Assembly: GCA_029834535.1 (NCBI GenBank) | Contig: JAQMWT010000362.1 | Location: forward strand, 62,001-126,000 | Direction of reading: 5' to 3' | DNA: 64,000 bases | Origin: Chrysophaeum taylorii | Taxonomy: Eukaryota; Sar; Pelagophyceae; Pelagomonadales; Pelagomonadaceae | Part shown: positions 52,387 through 61,914 of the stretch, in pieces | How positions within the stretch are numbered: the stretch's first letter is position 1 | How the letters are laid out: each line of letters begins with the position of its first letter | The notes under the pieces: generated by a model | What the model saw: the letters and a program-made list of their open reading frames with translations, nothing else | What the model was told of the DNA's origin: nothing | The model's database searches: none | Translations under genes and position numbers: made by a program

Positions 52387-53580
52387 TCAGGCGGCTGCGC
52401 TGGTCCATCCTCGGAGTCCGACGGTGTCATCGAGAGTGGGTTGGCTGCCGGGCGCGTACTGTCCGAGGTTAGCCGCTGCGTTGGCCTTGGCTCTCGCGAC
52501 GAGGTAGGCCTGCGCCGCCTGCGTGTTGTCGGGGTTTCCGGCCCAGGCGTTGAGGCAAGAGGACTGAAGGGAGCGCGCGAAACCAAAGGTGACCGACCAG
52601 GGTCCCTTGCGCTCGATGCGATTCATCGCGTCCAGGCAGAGGGAGGCCTCTTCCTCGGAGAGGCCCCCAGAGTTGAAAGTAATCCCCGGGACCGCCGAGG
52701 GGACAGTGCGCTCGAGGGTTCTGACGCTGTAGGCGGCGACCAACTCGGGCGTGACGCGCTCGTCCGAGGCGAGGCCCGGCGTCGTCATGGAGGGTTTGAG
52801 GATGAGTCCTTCCAAAAAGACGCCGTTTTCGCTAAGGGCGCGAAAGACCTCGACATAAATCCTCTCCTGGATTTCTGCGGCGCGCTCGACGGCGTGGTCG
52901 CCCTCGAGCAGGACGGCCGGCTCGAGCAGCGGAACGAGGCCCAGCTCCTGCAAGGTCCGCGCGGACCGCGCCATCGTCCAGCAGTTTTCCTTGATGGCGA
53001 GCGCGCTGGGGGCGCCGTCGCGGTCGGATATGCGGAAGCGCGCGCGCCACTTGGCGAACCGCGCGCCGCAGTCGCGGAACCTCGAAGCGCGCTCGTTAAG
53101 GCCGTCGAGACCCCGGCTAAAAGTTTCGCCCTCGCGAGCCCCGGGGAGCACCGCGCTTCCGGTGTCGATCCGCACGCCCGGCACGGCGCCGTTCCCGGAG
53201 AGCACGTCCGCGAACGCTACGCCCTCGTCCGTTTCCTCGAGAAAAGCTTCGGCCGCGAGGACTACACCGGTTATGAACTTGCTCAACTCGGGGGTCGTGT
53301 ACAGCAGCGTGCGGTACGCGCGCACCGTCGCCTGGGTGCATTCCACGCCGCTCGCACCAAATCGGGCGAACAGCGTCTCCTCGGATTCGTCGCTCGCGAG
53401 GAGACCCTTCCCGGGGGCAACTAACGCGGCGGCCGTCGTCGCGAGCTCGGCGGCGTACGTCAACGGTACCACAAACAACAATTCCTTCTTCCTTCGTCTC
53501 GCCGACCAAGGTACGCTTTGAAACGCCAGCCCTAGCGACACGACGCACGCGACGACGAGGACCAATGAAGGTCGTCGCAT
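52387..53580 (-). CDS. Class I fructose-bisphosphate aldolase, plastid-targeted
   Basis: The enzyme cleaves or forms fructose-1,6-bisphosphate in the Calvin cycle or plastid glycolysis. From ATG 53580 it has 397 residues. Class I landmarks are LLASDES (60-66), KWRARF with the active-site Lys (177-182), LEPAVLLEGDH (219-229), the Schiff-base Lys 262 in LILKPSMTTPG, and ITFNSGGLSEEEA (300-312). The N-terminus is a signal peptide, LVLVVACVVSLGLAF, with Phe 20 after Ala at the likely cleavage site and a basic Ser-containing stretch after it, the ASAFAP-type plastid signal of algae with red secondary plastids. The usual IKVDKG loop reads VRIDTG (136-141), and the C-terminal Tyr is absent. Confidence 0.9.
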   Translation of the reverse strand: MRRPSLVLVVACVVSLGLAFQSVPWSARRRKKELLFVVPLTYAAELATTAAALVAPGKGLLASDESEETLFARFGASGVECTQATVRAYRTLLYTTPELSKFITGVVLAAEAFLEETDEGVAFADVLSGNGAVPGVRIDTGSAVLPGAREGETFSRGLDGLNERASRFRDCGARFAKWRARFRISDRDGAPSALAIKENCWTMARSARTLQELGLVPLLEPAVLLEGDHAVERAAEIQERIYVEVFRALSENGVFLEGLILKPSMTTPGLASDERVTPELVAAYSVRTLERTVPSAVPGITFNSGGLSEEEASLCLDAMNRIERKGPWSVTFGFARSLQSSCLNAWAGNPDNTQAAQAYLVARAKANAAANLGQYAPGSQPTLDDTVGLRGWTSAAA

Positions 53581-53827
53581 TATCCGACGGATACGCGATT
53601 CAACGTGCGAAACCCTCATCACCTGCTAGGGGGGGGTGCGAATGGGAGCGCGCAGGGCCCGCCATGTTCCTGTACTACTCGGTCGCCATCGCGGCGACTC
53701 TCGCCGTGGGAGTTAAGGGCGGGCGGCACCTCGCGCCTCTTCTTTAGCGTCCCTGCGCATGTAGAGCAGTATCCTGACCATGTCGTGTTTGACAAACGCC
53801 GTGTCTTCAACGAGCTCGAGCGGCGGA
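53581..53827. other. Aldolase upstream region and left flank of gypsy element
   Basis: A short minus-strand stretch just outside the LTR (LELVEDTAFVKHDMVRILLY) looks protein-like and may be an exon cut by the insertion. Nothing else is supported. Confidence 0.3.
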
Positions 53828-54157
53828 TGTAGTGGTTTTCTCAGATACCCGCCCCTCCTGGCCGGACCAGGGGCCTCAACAACCCTTTCTCCCAACCCGA
53901 ACCGCGGGTGAAACCACCACACGCCCGATCTCAGCGTAATACCTCACGCCATCACGAAATCGGACAATCAAATGAGGGTAATATCAAGAAGACAGCAAGA
54001 AAGCAATACAAATGCCTGGTACATTGGGTTCAGTGGAAGCGCAGGTGAGGGTGTCAAGATGACACCCCCCCATCAGTGCAAGGTCAATACCAGGGCAACA
54101 ATCAGGGTAAGTCAGGTGGCAGGCAGGCAAGTGGGGGAAATGGGCGTTACTGCCACA
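53828..54157 (-). repeat. 3' LTR of gypsy element
   Basis: 330 bp, TGTAGTGG... to ...CTGCCACA on the plus strand. A purine-rich tract (aagtagggggctcc on the minus strand, 54158-54171) abuts its inner edge as a polypurine tract. Confidence 0.93.
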
Positions 54158-54192
54158 GGAGCCCCCTACTTGAGATGAAGTCGTCCTCGACT

Positions 54193-54920
54193 TCAAGGGT
54201 GACGAAGGTCACGCTCACGAATGGTACGATAAGCTCGTTCAGCTACATCAGCAGGAACTTTGTTGCTGTGGAGACCGAAGTTAGTGACGAGGACATCGAT
54301 TTCATCCGGGCGAAAATCAGTCACACAGGGTTCACAGCCCTCCATGTTTGGTCGTAAACGTGTGAAGCTACCTCCGTCCGCATCTTTGTATTCTGGTCTT
54401 AAGCGTCGCTCAGCCAGAGGCTTAGTAGGATCAAAGACGCGAGGATCATCGCGCGGTCCCAAATCGGTATAGTAGTGAAGCGCAACTGTATCATTGTCGT
54501 GGTCATATTCTTCGTAGACTTCGGCAACATAGAGACGCTTCTTCCACGCGTTGGATCGTCCTTTCACCCTGAAAATCACGAACTTACCATGTTTGAACCG
54601 GTCGCGGTCCGAAGGTAAATGCAGAGGGGCGGAAGAAGTGTCGATGGGTGGCACTTTCAAAAGCACAATCTGTTGTACAGATACTACAACCGATTCAGCA
54701 TCATCGTCGTTGACGTCTTGAATTTCGTAAACGACGGGAGAGATCTTTCGAGTAACCATGTAAGGTCCGCGCCAAATGGGCCGTAGCTTGTGGCGCGTCT
54801 TAGGCACGAAACGCAGAACATAATCACTTGGGGAAAACTGGATGTCAATTTGGTGGGCATCATAGTTGAGTTTTTGACTCTCCTGTGCTTTTTCTGGTGA
54901 GCTCGTGTAACGAGTCGACT
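54193..54920 (-). CDS. Gypsy integrase C-terminal region, shifted frame
   Basis: Directly after the integrase stop another frame continues the expected sequence (SPEKAQESQKLNYDAHQIDI, then FVPKTRHKLRPIWRGPYMVT, VVYEIQDVNDDD), the SH3-like tail of gypsy integrases, and then about 150 further residues with acidic and Arg-rich parts ending RDLRHP. No chromodomain is evident. The shift at about 54915-54925 is probably an indel. Confidence 0.65.
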
Positions 54921-56099
54921 TTAAAATTCAAACTTGTTCTTAAAGTCCACCAAAATCTGATGACGTGATTGCGGTAGATCACGCTGTTCACTCAAAAGAT
55001 TGTAATCGGGTGGTAACAGGGGTTGCTTGCCAGTACGCATCATGAAAGGTAAAATCTTCGTTCCCGGAATGTACTTCCTATTGTACATGAATGACACATA
55101 TGGGAGGAAAATCGACCAATCTGGCTGACGCTGTTCATCGATCGCAGCTCGCAAGAAGGCTTTGATGAATCGATTGACACGCTCAGTATGATTACTCTGA
55201 TGGTGATACGGAAGGGTAGTACGATAACGTACGTTGAATTGACGAACAAACGTGCGAAATAACCTGTTCGCGAACTCATTTCCATTATCCGTGACTATGC
55301 ACCGTGGAAGACATCCCTCAAGTAAAATCTTGTCCACAAACGCGTTCAAAATCGAATAGTCATGTTTTGTGTTGATCAGAGCTAATTTCAAGAAATGCGA
55401 TGCTGCATCGTACATTGCGAGTATGTACGTGTACAGGTCAGCGCCTCGCAGAGGTCCAATCAAATCCATACCTAGGACATGGCAATCTCCGACGCGATTC
55501 GGTTGACAGAGCAAGCCATGACGTCTAGGCATGGTGGATCGAATCTTCTGGCAAATAATGCAAGCATTGACGAACTCATTAACTGATGATGAGACGTTTG
55601 GACACCAACACCGTTCTAAAATTTGAGTCGCTGTGGAGTCTCGTCCTACATGGCCTCCGAACAATCCTCGGTGATTCATGGCGATCACACGCTTTCGCAT
55701 AGACTGAGGGACCACAATAAGACGTTGAGAATCTGAATCATCGACCTTATACAACACGTTGTCATCAACCTCATGTGGTACGGATGACTGCTCGTCTTGA
55801 TCTTTCTGTTCAGGGTCGAGCTTTCGTCTGATGCGCTTGCATGTTTCATCCTCAGCTTGTTCTTTCGCTATCTCATCGAGAGTAATCTCATCCCCTGCTT
55901 GATCCGCAAAAGGGAGACGTTCGACGGAGTCAACTGGCTCAGACTCGTACGAGAATTGAGGCGGTTGTACGTTCTGTCGCGTACTAACTGCTACCATAGC
56001 GGCGGTGGGTCCGCTGTCCGTCAGCATAGGCATCGTCACCGAAGAGAAGGTGAAGCAAGCTGTGCCAGGGACATCGGTGGGGATTTCTTGGAAAATCAA
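54921..56099 (-). CDS. Gypsy integrase
   Basis: This frame lies at -1 to RNase H, joined at a T-rich gcttttTga site near 56093-56103. It has the HHCC zinc domain (MNHRGLFGGHVGRDST, then CIICQKIRSTMPRR), the core with Asp in LGMDLIGPL, Asp in CIVTDNGNEF and Glu in SNHTERVNRF, and a FLPYVSFMYNRK strand. It would insert the cDNA. The frame ends at 54921 just before the C-terminal region, which is displaced again. Confidence 0.88.
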   Translation of the reverse strand: MIFQEIPTDVPGTACFTFSSVTMPMLTDSGPTAAMVAVSTRQNVQPPQFSYESEPVDSVERLPFADQAGDEITLDEIAKEQAEDETCKRIRRKLDPEQKDQDEQSSVPHEVDDNVLYKVDDSDSQRLIVVPQSMRKRVIAMNHRGLFGGHVGRDSTATQILERCWCPNVSSSVNEFVNACIICQKIRSTMPRRHGLLCQPNRVGDCHVLGMDLIGPLRGADLYTYILAMYDAASHFLKLALINTKHDYSILNAFVDKILLEGCLPRCIVTDNGNEFANRLFRTFVRQFNVRYRTTLPYHHQSNHTERVNRFIKAFLRAAIDEQRQPDWSIFLPYVSFMYNRKYIPGTKILPFMMRTGKQPLLPPDYNLLSEQRDLPQSRHQILVDFKNKFEF

Positions 56100-57982
56100 A
56101 AAGCTTCATTGGTCGGCTCCCCGTCTTCATCTTTCTCGATCAATTTGTCGATAGGGTTGCGCGACAGACAATCCGGAATACGCATGCCAGGGGAGCTCCC
56201 AGGCTTGTATCCGAGCTCCCGGTCGAACGCAGCAAGCCGCATAGCCCATCGTGCTAACTGTCCAGACGTATGATTCGAATCCCGCAGAAACGTTAAATTA
56301 CGATGATCCGTCTCTAACTTCGTCTGATGACCTTCGATATAAAATCGGAAATTTTCGAGAGCAGAGAGTACTGCGAGGAGTTCCAAGCGCCGAGGATCGC
56401 ACTTCCTCATCGACTTAGGCACGGTTCGACTCCAGTACTCGATAACTCTCTCTTCGATTCTTTCTCTTCCATCGTCGTCAACGACTGGTACTTTTTGAAA
56501 TAGGTAAGCACCCAACCCATGCGCGGAAGCATCAGTTCGAATGTAAAAAGGTAACTAGTAATCAGGATGATAGACGCCCTTCGAAGTGACAATAGCCTCG
56601 ATGATGGCATCCCAAGCTTCCTGACACTCCTTTGTCCACTTGAATTTCACGTCCGGCAACGTCAGCTGTCTTAATGGCTCTGCAACTTTCGTAAAATTCC
56701 TTACATAACGCCGGTAAAAACTCCCCATTCCAAGGAAAGATCGCACTTGCTTCTTAGGGTCAGCATCCGACAAAGTGCGAGGAATTGGTATGTGTCTGAT
56801 GGCTTCTAAAGACACTGGTGATGGAAGAAGTCCGTTCAGTGTAGATAAATGACCCAAAAACTCAATGACTTCTTGCATAAAATGAATCTTCTTGATCTTG
56901 GCGCTGTACCCCTTCAAGGCGAGATGGGGAATAACTTGCACAAGGCACTGCAAGTGATTCTTTGTATCTGCGTGACCGGCGAGAATATCGTCGATATATG
57001 CCACGAGATCACGATATAGCCATTTCGACAAGTCAGTGTTCAACTGCTTGCAAAACAAACTTCCGGCTGGTTTGACTCCCAAAGGTAGACGCATGTAGCT
57101 GTACGCTCCCAGAGGACTAGTGAAGGTGACCACATCTTGTGCATCTAGCGACAATTGTAAATTGTGATAGCCCAAACGAATATCCAAACTGGAGCGACAA
57201 AACTTGTCGATGAGAAACATCAACGCGTCAGCCATGCTCACACTCGGCCAGCTATCATCCTTGAGCAATGCATTGAGGCGCCGTAGGTCGACAGCTGCTC
57301 TGTAAGCATTTGAAGTGCCAGGCTCAGCACCTTTCTTAGGCAACATCAAAATAGGGAACCCCCATGGAGAATTCGCGGGACGAATAACTTCGTTTTGGGT
57401 CCACGCTTCAATCTGCATCCGCAAACATTCAATCTTTTCTTTCGACAGCCGATATGGCGAGAGTTTGACGGGAGTCGGGTTCTCTTCTTTGAACCGGAGC
57501 GTCACTTCAGGTGAATCAACAGGTCTCATCACATCATCGAAAAATGCCCACGAATACGAGATTAAATGCTTCATCATCAGCTTCTCGTCATCATCTAAAG
57601 CAGGATGCTCTGTAATGCCCAATTCAGTCATCACCTCTTCGACTTGCGCGACGGTCGGAGGGATGACCTGCATGCTCTCCTGACCCGCTAAATGAGGAGG
57701 CATCACCGGTACAGGTTGGCCATGTTCGTCGTGAGGCGCGTCCGCCCACGGAACGTCATACGTATTGAAATACGCTGGTCGCTCTTTCGCGGTGCCTTCT
57801 TCTTCAGCAGTTGCATAGGGCTGGTTGTCGACTTGTTGCCTGCATAACAGCAGTGGCGACGGTGCCCCCTGCAAAAGATGAAGGCGATGTAACGGAAGGT
57901 GGAGGCGGGGTGGTGGGGGCAGCAGCTGATGGTGCAGGACTCGCAGGAGAATAGAGTTCATCGGGGGCAATCCATGACACAC
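56096..57982 (-). CDS. Gypsy reverse transcriptase and RNase H, with in-frame TAG
   Basis: One frame encodes reverse transcriptase (KLSPYRLSKEKIECLR, NSPWGFPILMLPKKG, RAAVDLRRLNALLK, SPLGAYSYMRLPLGVKPAG, VAYIDDILAG with the catalytic Asp pair near 56990, and FLGMGSFYRRYVRNF). A TAG at 56555-56557 interrupts it, and the same frame then gives RNase H (PFYIRTDASAHGLGAYLFQ, RRLELLAVLSALENFRFYIE, LETDHRNLTFL). The TAG falls between HPDY and LPFYIRTDAS, inside what is normally continuous. True coding probably starts near 57850, where the preceding frame ends. Confidence 0.88.
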
Positions 57983-59638
57983 TTCGAGTGGCAGGGTCGG
58001 GCGTTGGAATGCGCGACCCTACAGCAAATGGTGAAAACCGTAGAATATGGTGATCAGGTTGGGCTAGCGTAGTCGTCGCAATATTCCGCAACTTACCCAA
58101 ATTTCGAAGTGAAGGGTCAAACGAATCGTGCACTGCTAGCGCAATCCGCGTCATAGTCGCGGGTGGCTCCATACTGCCAAGCATCTTCATAGCTGCTGTC
58201 TCTGAAACTGTCGCACCCCATTGCCACGTAGCAGGAACGGTCATAATTTCCTGGTGCATCTGCAACGTGAGTGGACGGGTGTTCGAGAAATGAGGTCCTA
58301 GGTGGAGCTTATTGCGCGTCACCGTGAAGGCAGGGCCGATAGCCGGGCGCGTAGATGAGAAACTGTTCACTATAATGAGCGGGTGACCACCTGTAAATCC
58401 GAACGCTGGCCCAAAACGGTCCCTTAAATTCGGTTGTACACGCGATAATAAAGGCAGGTTCAAGCGAACATTGCACGCAAGTAGGCGTGTGCGCGAGCAC
58501 AGCAACTCTGGTGTGATACTATAGAAATCGACAATACGCGGCACATAAAATTGGTGATGCACAAAAGGGATCACTGATGTTCCTGCTCGAGCGTCCATCG
58601 TCCAATCAAATAAGGTGTGTTGCGGAAATGACGCAGGGCCCAAGAAGTAATAGTAGCGCCCCTGCGTGCGTCCCTGTAGTGCAAATTGGCAGTCGACCCA
58701 TAGATACACGGCGGACTGGCATGAAAATAAGAGTGCTTCCAAAAATCTGAATGTAAATACGACAACACGAAGTCGTATGTACGACGATGAGATTTCCCTA
58801 ACTCATGCAAAACATAGGGAATCTTCGGAAAATTGAGCTCAAAGGGGGCTTGAGGACAAGCATCCAAAGCCAGGACAATGCGAAATGAACTGCCATATAG
58901 CTCATTGCATCGCCGGATACCCAACGTTGATCCTCCAGCGCCAGCGCAGTAGACGACGACAAAGGTGTAGGTGATAGGTATCCAAACCAAGGAGGCGTGC
59001 TTAGATAGCAGCTCCTTAGCGGTCGCCTCCATCTGCATTTCTGGTGTTTTTTTCACTTTTTCATCTGGAGGTGGCTGAGGAGGAGGTCTGTCACTCAAGA
59101 CATCCTCCTCGACTTCATCGTCGTCAACAGCAGCCGTAAGAGTTGCATGACACACGTCATCAGTGGCTTCTAGCTGCATGTTGACACATCCTTCATGCGA
59201 CATGATCTCGCCTTGGACCACCGGGACTTCGGGGTCGATACCAATGGGTTCGTCACCAATGTGCTGCACAGCCACATGAACTTCGTTGGGCTCGTCAGCG
59301 CAATACGATGAATAGGAACCAGGTACAAGGCGGAGATCTTGGGGGAGTGACCGACGAGGTCGGAATACGTGACCCTTTTCCAGCGGCACATCGCACTCCA
59401 TCTCCAAGAAGTACGGTTGGCTTGGAAGAAGAAATCGAGTACTCGTCACGTACGCGAAATGAGGTATGATATCTTCCTCGTCTGCAGGGCATTCAAGTTG
59501 GTCTTCCGCTTTTTCAGCAGTCTGATCACCGGGAGGAACGTGATGGTGACTCGCTCTGATACGAATAGAGCGCAGTAGATTGTCATAACTCCACGGTTTA
59601 CCAACTGGCGTCCAAGTTTGGATATTTCCGTATTGCAC
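57804..59638 (-). CDS. C5 DNA-methyltransferase-like domain in gypsy pol (two frames)
   Basis: Two overlapping frames (59638-58571 and about 58742-57804) read as one C5-methyltransferase-like domain. Frame one has a motif I-like FVVVYCAGAGGSTLGIRR (near 58965-58912), an Asp-containing ALDACPQAPFELNFP, a motif IV-like HASPPC with the Cys (58706-58723) and LIGRWTLEQ, where Glu would match the ENV motif. Frame two continues with CSRTRLLACN (motif VIII-like), RPAIGPAFTVT (motif IX-like) and MKMLGSMEPPATM (motif X-like, 58164-58202), order and spacing as in the family. If active it would methylate cytosine in DNA. The frame change near 58570-58740 is either a lesion or a programmed shift. It sits between protease and reverse transcriptase. 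Confidence 0.6.
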
Positions 59639-61047
59639 AGCAACTTAGCTGTCGGGAACATCTGCACTACCTGCGGAGTCGCATCGAATGCATCATTGTA
59701 AAGGACAATTCCATGCTGGTCTTGTGGCGAGGCGGAAGTCCGATTCTTGAGAACTCCAATGGCCACTTCAGAACGCCGAAAAATAGCACTCTCTGTCGCA
59801 TAATCCAAAATCGTACCCAAGAGACGTAATTCTCGTGCTCCTAATAGTAACTGCCCATTCGTTTGACCAACGAAGAACATGAGCAGCATGGATGTCGTCG
59901 GCACCAAGGAGATCCGGAGAATGACCCATTCTCGAATAGCAGCTCCCGAACCTCCTGACCCATTTAGAGTACGAATCGTAGGGAGTGGCTTACGATAGAT
60001 GATTTTGCCGTCACGATCAAGTTTGCGATACAAGCGGTGATCGATGTAGGGGGAATCAGCCATGCCATCCAAACCGGCAGCGATGATGGAATATTTCGAA
60101 CCATCTAGCGAAGAGACAGCCACAGGCACATAGGCGGATCTCGTGCCATCGTACCTTACGGCTTTATTTTCACGATGGTCGGGATCCTGAGTGGTATTCA
60201 ACGCAGTCTGAGGGCAGAAACTCTCGAAATCCGAAGAGATGGAAGGGTGAGCGGCATAACGCTCGGCGCAGTCGTCCCTCGGTGGCACTATATCCATAGC
60301 GACCAAGGCATCTTGTCCCACACGAACAATCGTACACCCCAATTCGTCACGATTATCTTCGTCTTCCGAGGGAACTCTAGATGCAACTCCAGTCACTTCG
60401 GTACTTTGCTCCTGCTCCTCCACCCGTGCGTCTTCATTGATGACCAAAAAGGAAGGAGGTTCCATGAGGTCACCAGGGGAATAGCCTTCTGCAGAGAAGC
60501 TATCATCATCGCCCCCAGCATCGTCATCGTCATACACGCTGCCCTCCATGAGCTCAGAATACTGCACAGTGCAGTAGTCCGCTCGCTTAGTGTCATCCTG
60601 ATCTTCGCCAAGCACTTCAGGCCACTGAGCCGCGACACCATCATTGCGCTGGCTAGGGTTCGCTCTCTGAGACTGTTGCCCTCTAACCGGTGGGGCCGTC
60701 TGCTGTGCCTGACGAATCAAGTTCATCGTGCTGAGAGCCGTTGTCAGATCCTCCAGGCGCACCGAGGTCTGAGCGGTCCACTGCACTGCGGGCTGCCTTC
60801 GGACCACCTGCTGTTGAGTGCCTGCAACCAAACGCTGTTGAGTATCTGCAACCAGCTGCTGTTGACCTGCACCTGGCACCTGTGCTGCTGTGTAGACCAC
60901 CTGCGGCTGTTGCACAACGCGCGGCGCTAGCTGAGTCACTGAAGCCTGCCCTGCTGCAGCTAAAAGCGTCCGTCGGTATTGCTCCTGTCCATCTGGCGTT
61001 GCTGGAAAACCCGCATTCGTCAACGTCTGAGCAGCACGCCTCTTCCT
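59446..61047 (-). CDS. Gypsy pro region, in frame after gag TAG
   Basis: The frame runs 533 codons after the gag TAG with no stop. A Gln-rich, disordered first part is followed by an acidic stretch and then a retropepsin-like segment at about 60080-59800, AAGLDGMADSPYIDHRLYRK with later LLLGARELRLLGTILDY. The active-site triplet is ADS where Asp-Thr/Ser-Gly is usual, so activity is uncertain. It has no ATG of its own near the start, which fits expression by readthrough of the TAG. Confidence 0.65.
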   Translation of the reverse strand, partial: RKRRAAQTLTNAGFPATPDGQEQYRRTLLAAAGQASVTQLAPRVVQQPQVVYTAAQVPGAGQQQLVADTQQRLVAGTQQQVVRRQPAVQWTAQTSVRLEDLTTALSTMNLIRQAQQTAPPVRGQQSQRANPSQRNDGVAAQWPEVLGEDQDDTKRADYCTVQYSELMEGSVYDDDDAGGDDDSFSAEGYSPGDLMEPPSFLVINEDARVEEQEQSTEVTGVASRVPSEDEDNRDELGCTIVRVGQDALVAMDIVPPRDDCAERYAAHPSISSDFESFCPQTALNTTQDPDHRENKAVRYDGTRSAYVPVAVSSLDGSKYSIIAAGLDGMADSPYIDHRLYRKLDRDGKIIYRKPLPTIRTLNGSGGSGAAIREWVILRISLVPTTSMLLMFFVGQTNGQLLLGARELRLLGTILDYATESAIFRRSEVAIGVLKNRTSASPQDQHGIVLYNDAFDATPQVVQMFPTAKLLCNTEISKLGRQLVNRGVMTIYCALFVSERVTITFLPVIRLLKKRKTNLNALQTRKISYLISRT

Positions 61048-61914
61048 CTAGGGATTGTCCGGCACAGGACACACACCGTTGTCGTGGTTAAAACTACTAT
61101 GCCGGCCGCAACTGAGGCACGTCGTAATTGCTCGACGCGCATGGTTATCTATCCCCTGTGGTAGCCAGGTTCCAACTCCCGAGTCAGTAACATAACCAAC
61201 CCGTTGGACTGGCTGCAACTGCTGCCTCTGCTGCTGCTGCTCTCTCCTCATCCGTGGTGCGCGCCCCTTTCCCTTCTCCTTCTTGATCGCCTCTTCGATG
61301 TTGGCAGTAGGGTTGGCTTCCAGAATCTTGGAAATCTGGATGGTCAATTGAATGACATCGTTGAGGGTGAGAGTAGATGCTTTCATATGCGGTGAGGCCT
61401 GAGCAAGTTCGACGCTCGTCCGCAAGCGCTCAGAATTGAGACCAGCAATGAAGTGCGAACGGAACGCAGCCGGATCAGTATCGCGACCTGACATTGCTCT
61501 CCACTGGCCGAATTTCTGCACCCATCGCGCGATATACTTATTCAATGACAAATTCCCTTGCCGTAAATTGAACCATTCACGTTCAAGCTCCTCAACCGTT
61601 GCCCGAGGTGGACAAGGAAGCTTCGTCGCCTCTTGCATAGCATCATCCAGACAGTCCTCATCATGCTGGCGCAACTCTCTCAGTGTGATGGTCCCATCCT
61701 TGTATTTTTTCCACATCTGCGGCCTTTCAGCTTCCCATTTGCGATAAGCTTCCATAGGGGCGAGTTGATACTCGCCTCCAATCACGTTCGTCGCTATTGA
61801 GGGTTTATCAATCTTGCCTTCCATCATACGCCGCAACTGCATCCACCACGCGTCCACCTCATCACGGTCCTTAGTAATTTGCCCAGTGAGATTCGAAAAC
61901 GTGATACGTGTCAT
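61048..61914 (-). CDS. Gypsy gag, capsid and zinc knuckle frame
   Basis: 288 residues from ATG 61914. The gag core (DEVDAWWMQLRRMMEG, then EREWFNLRQGNLSLNKYIAR and FRSHFIAGLNSERLR) matches the retrotransposon gag capsid pattern. A basic Gln-rich stretch and one zinc knuckle follow, CLSCGRHSSFNHDNGVC, near the end. It assembles the particle and binds RNA. Its TAG stop comes six codons after the knuckle, and the same frame continues directly into the protease region. Confidence 0.8.
   Translation of the reverse strand: MTRITFSNLTGQITKDRDEVDAWWMQLRRMMEGKIDKPSIATNVIGGEYQLAPMEAYRKWEAERPQMWKKYKDGTITLRELRQHDEDCLDDAMQEATKLPCPPRATVEELEREWFNLRQGNLSLNKYIARWVQKFGQWRAMSGRDTDPAAFRSHFIAGLNSERLRTSVELAQASPHMKASTLTLNDVIQLTIQISKILEANPTANIEEAIKKEKGKGRAPRMRREQQQQRQQLQPVQRVGYVTDSGVGTWLPQGIDNHARRAITTCLSCGRHSSFNHDNGVCPVPDNP

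Noticed and set aside
2594-61050. UAG might be a reassigned sense codon, since three transposon frames contain in-frame TAG.
   Set aside because: Host genes here end naturally in TAG (channel gene, ubiquitin hydrolase, sulfotransferase, GOLD gene) right where their domains end, so TAG is a normal stop.
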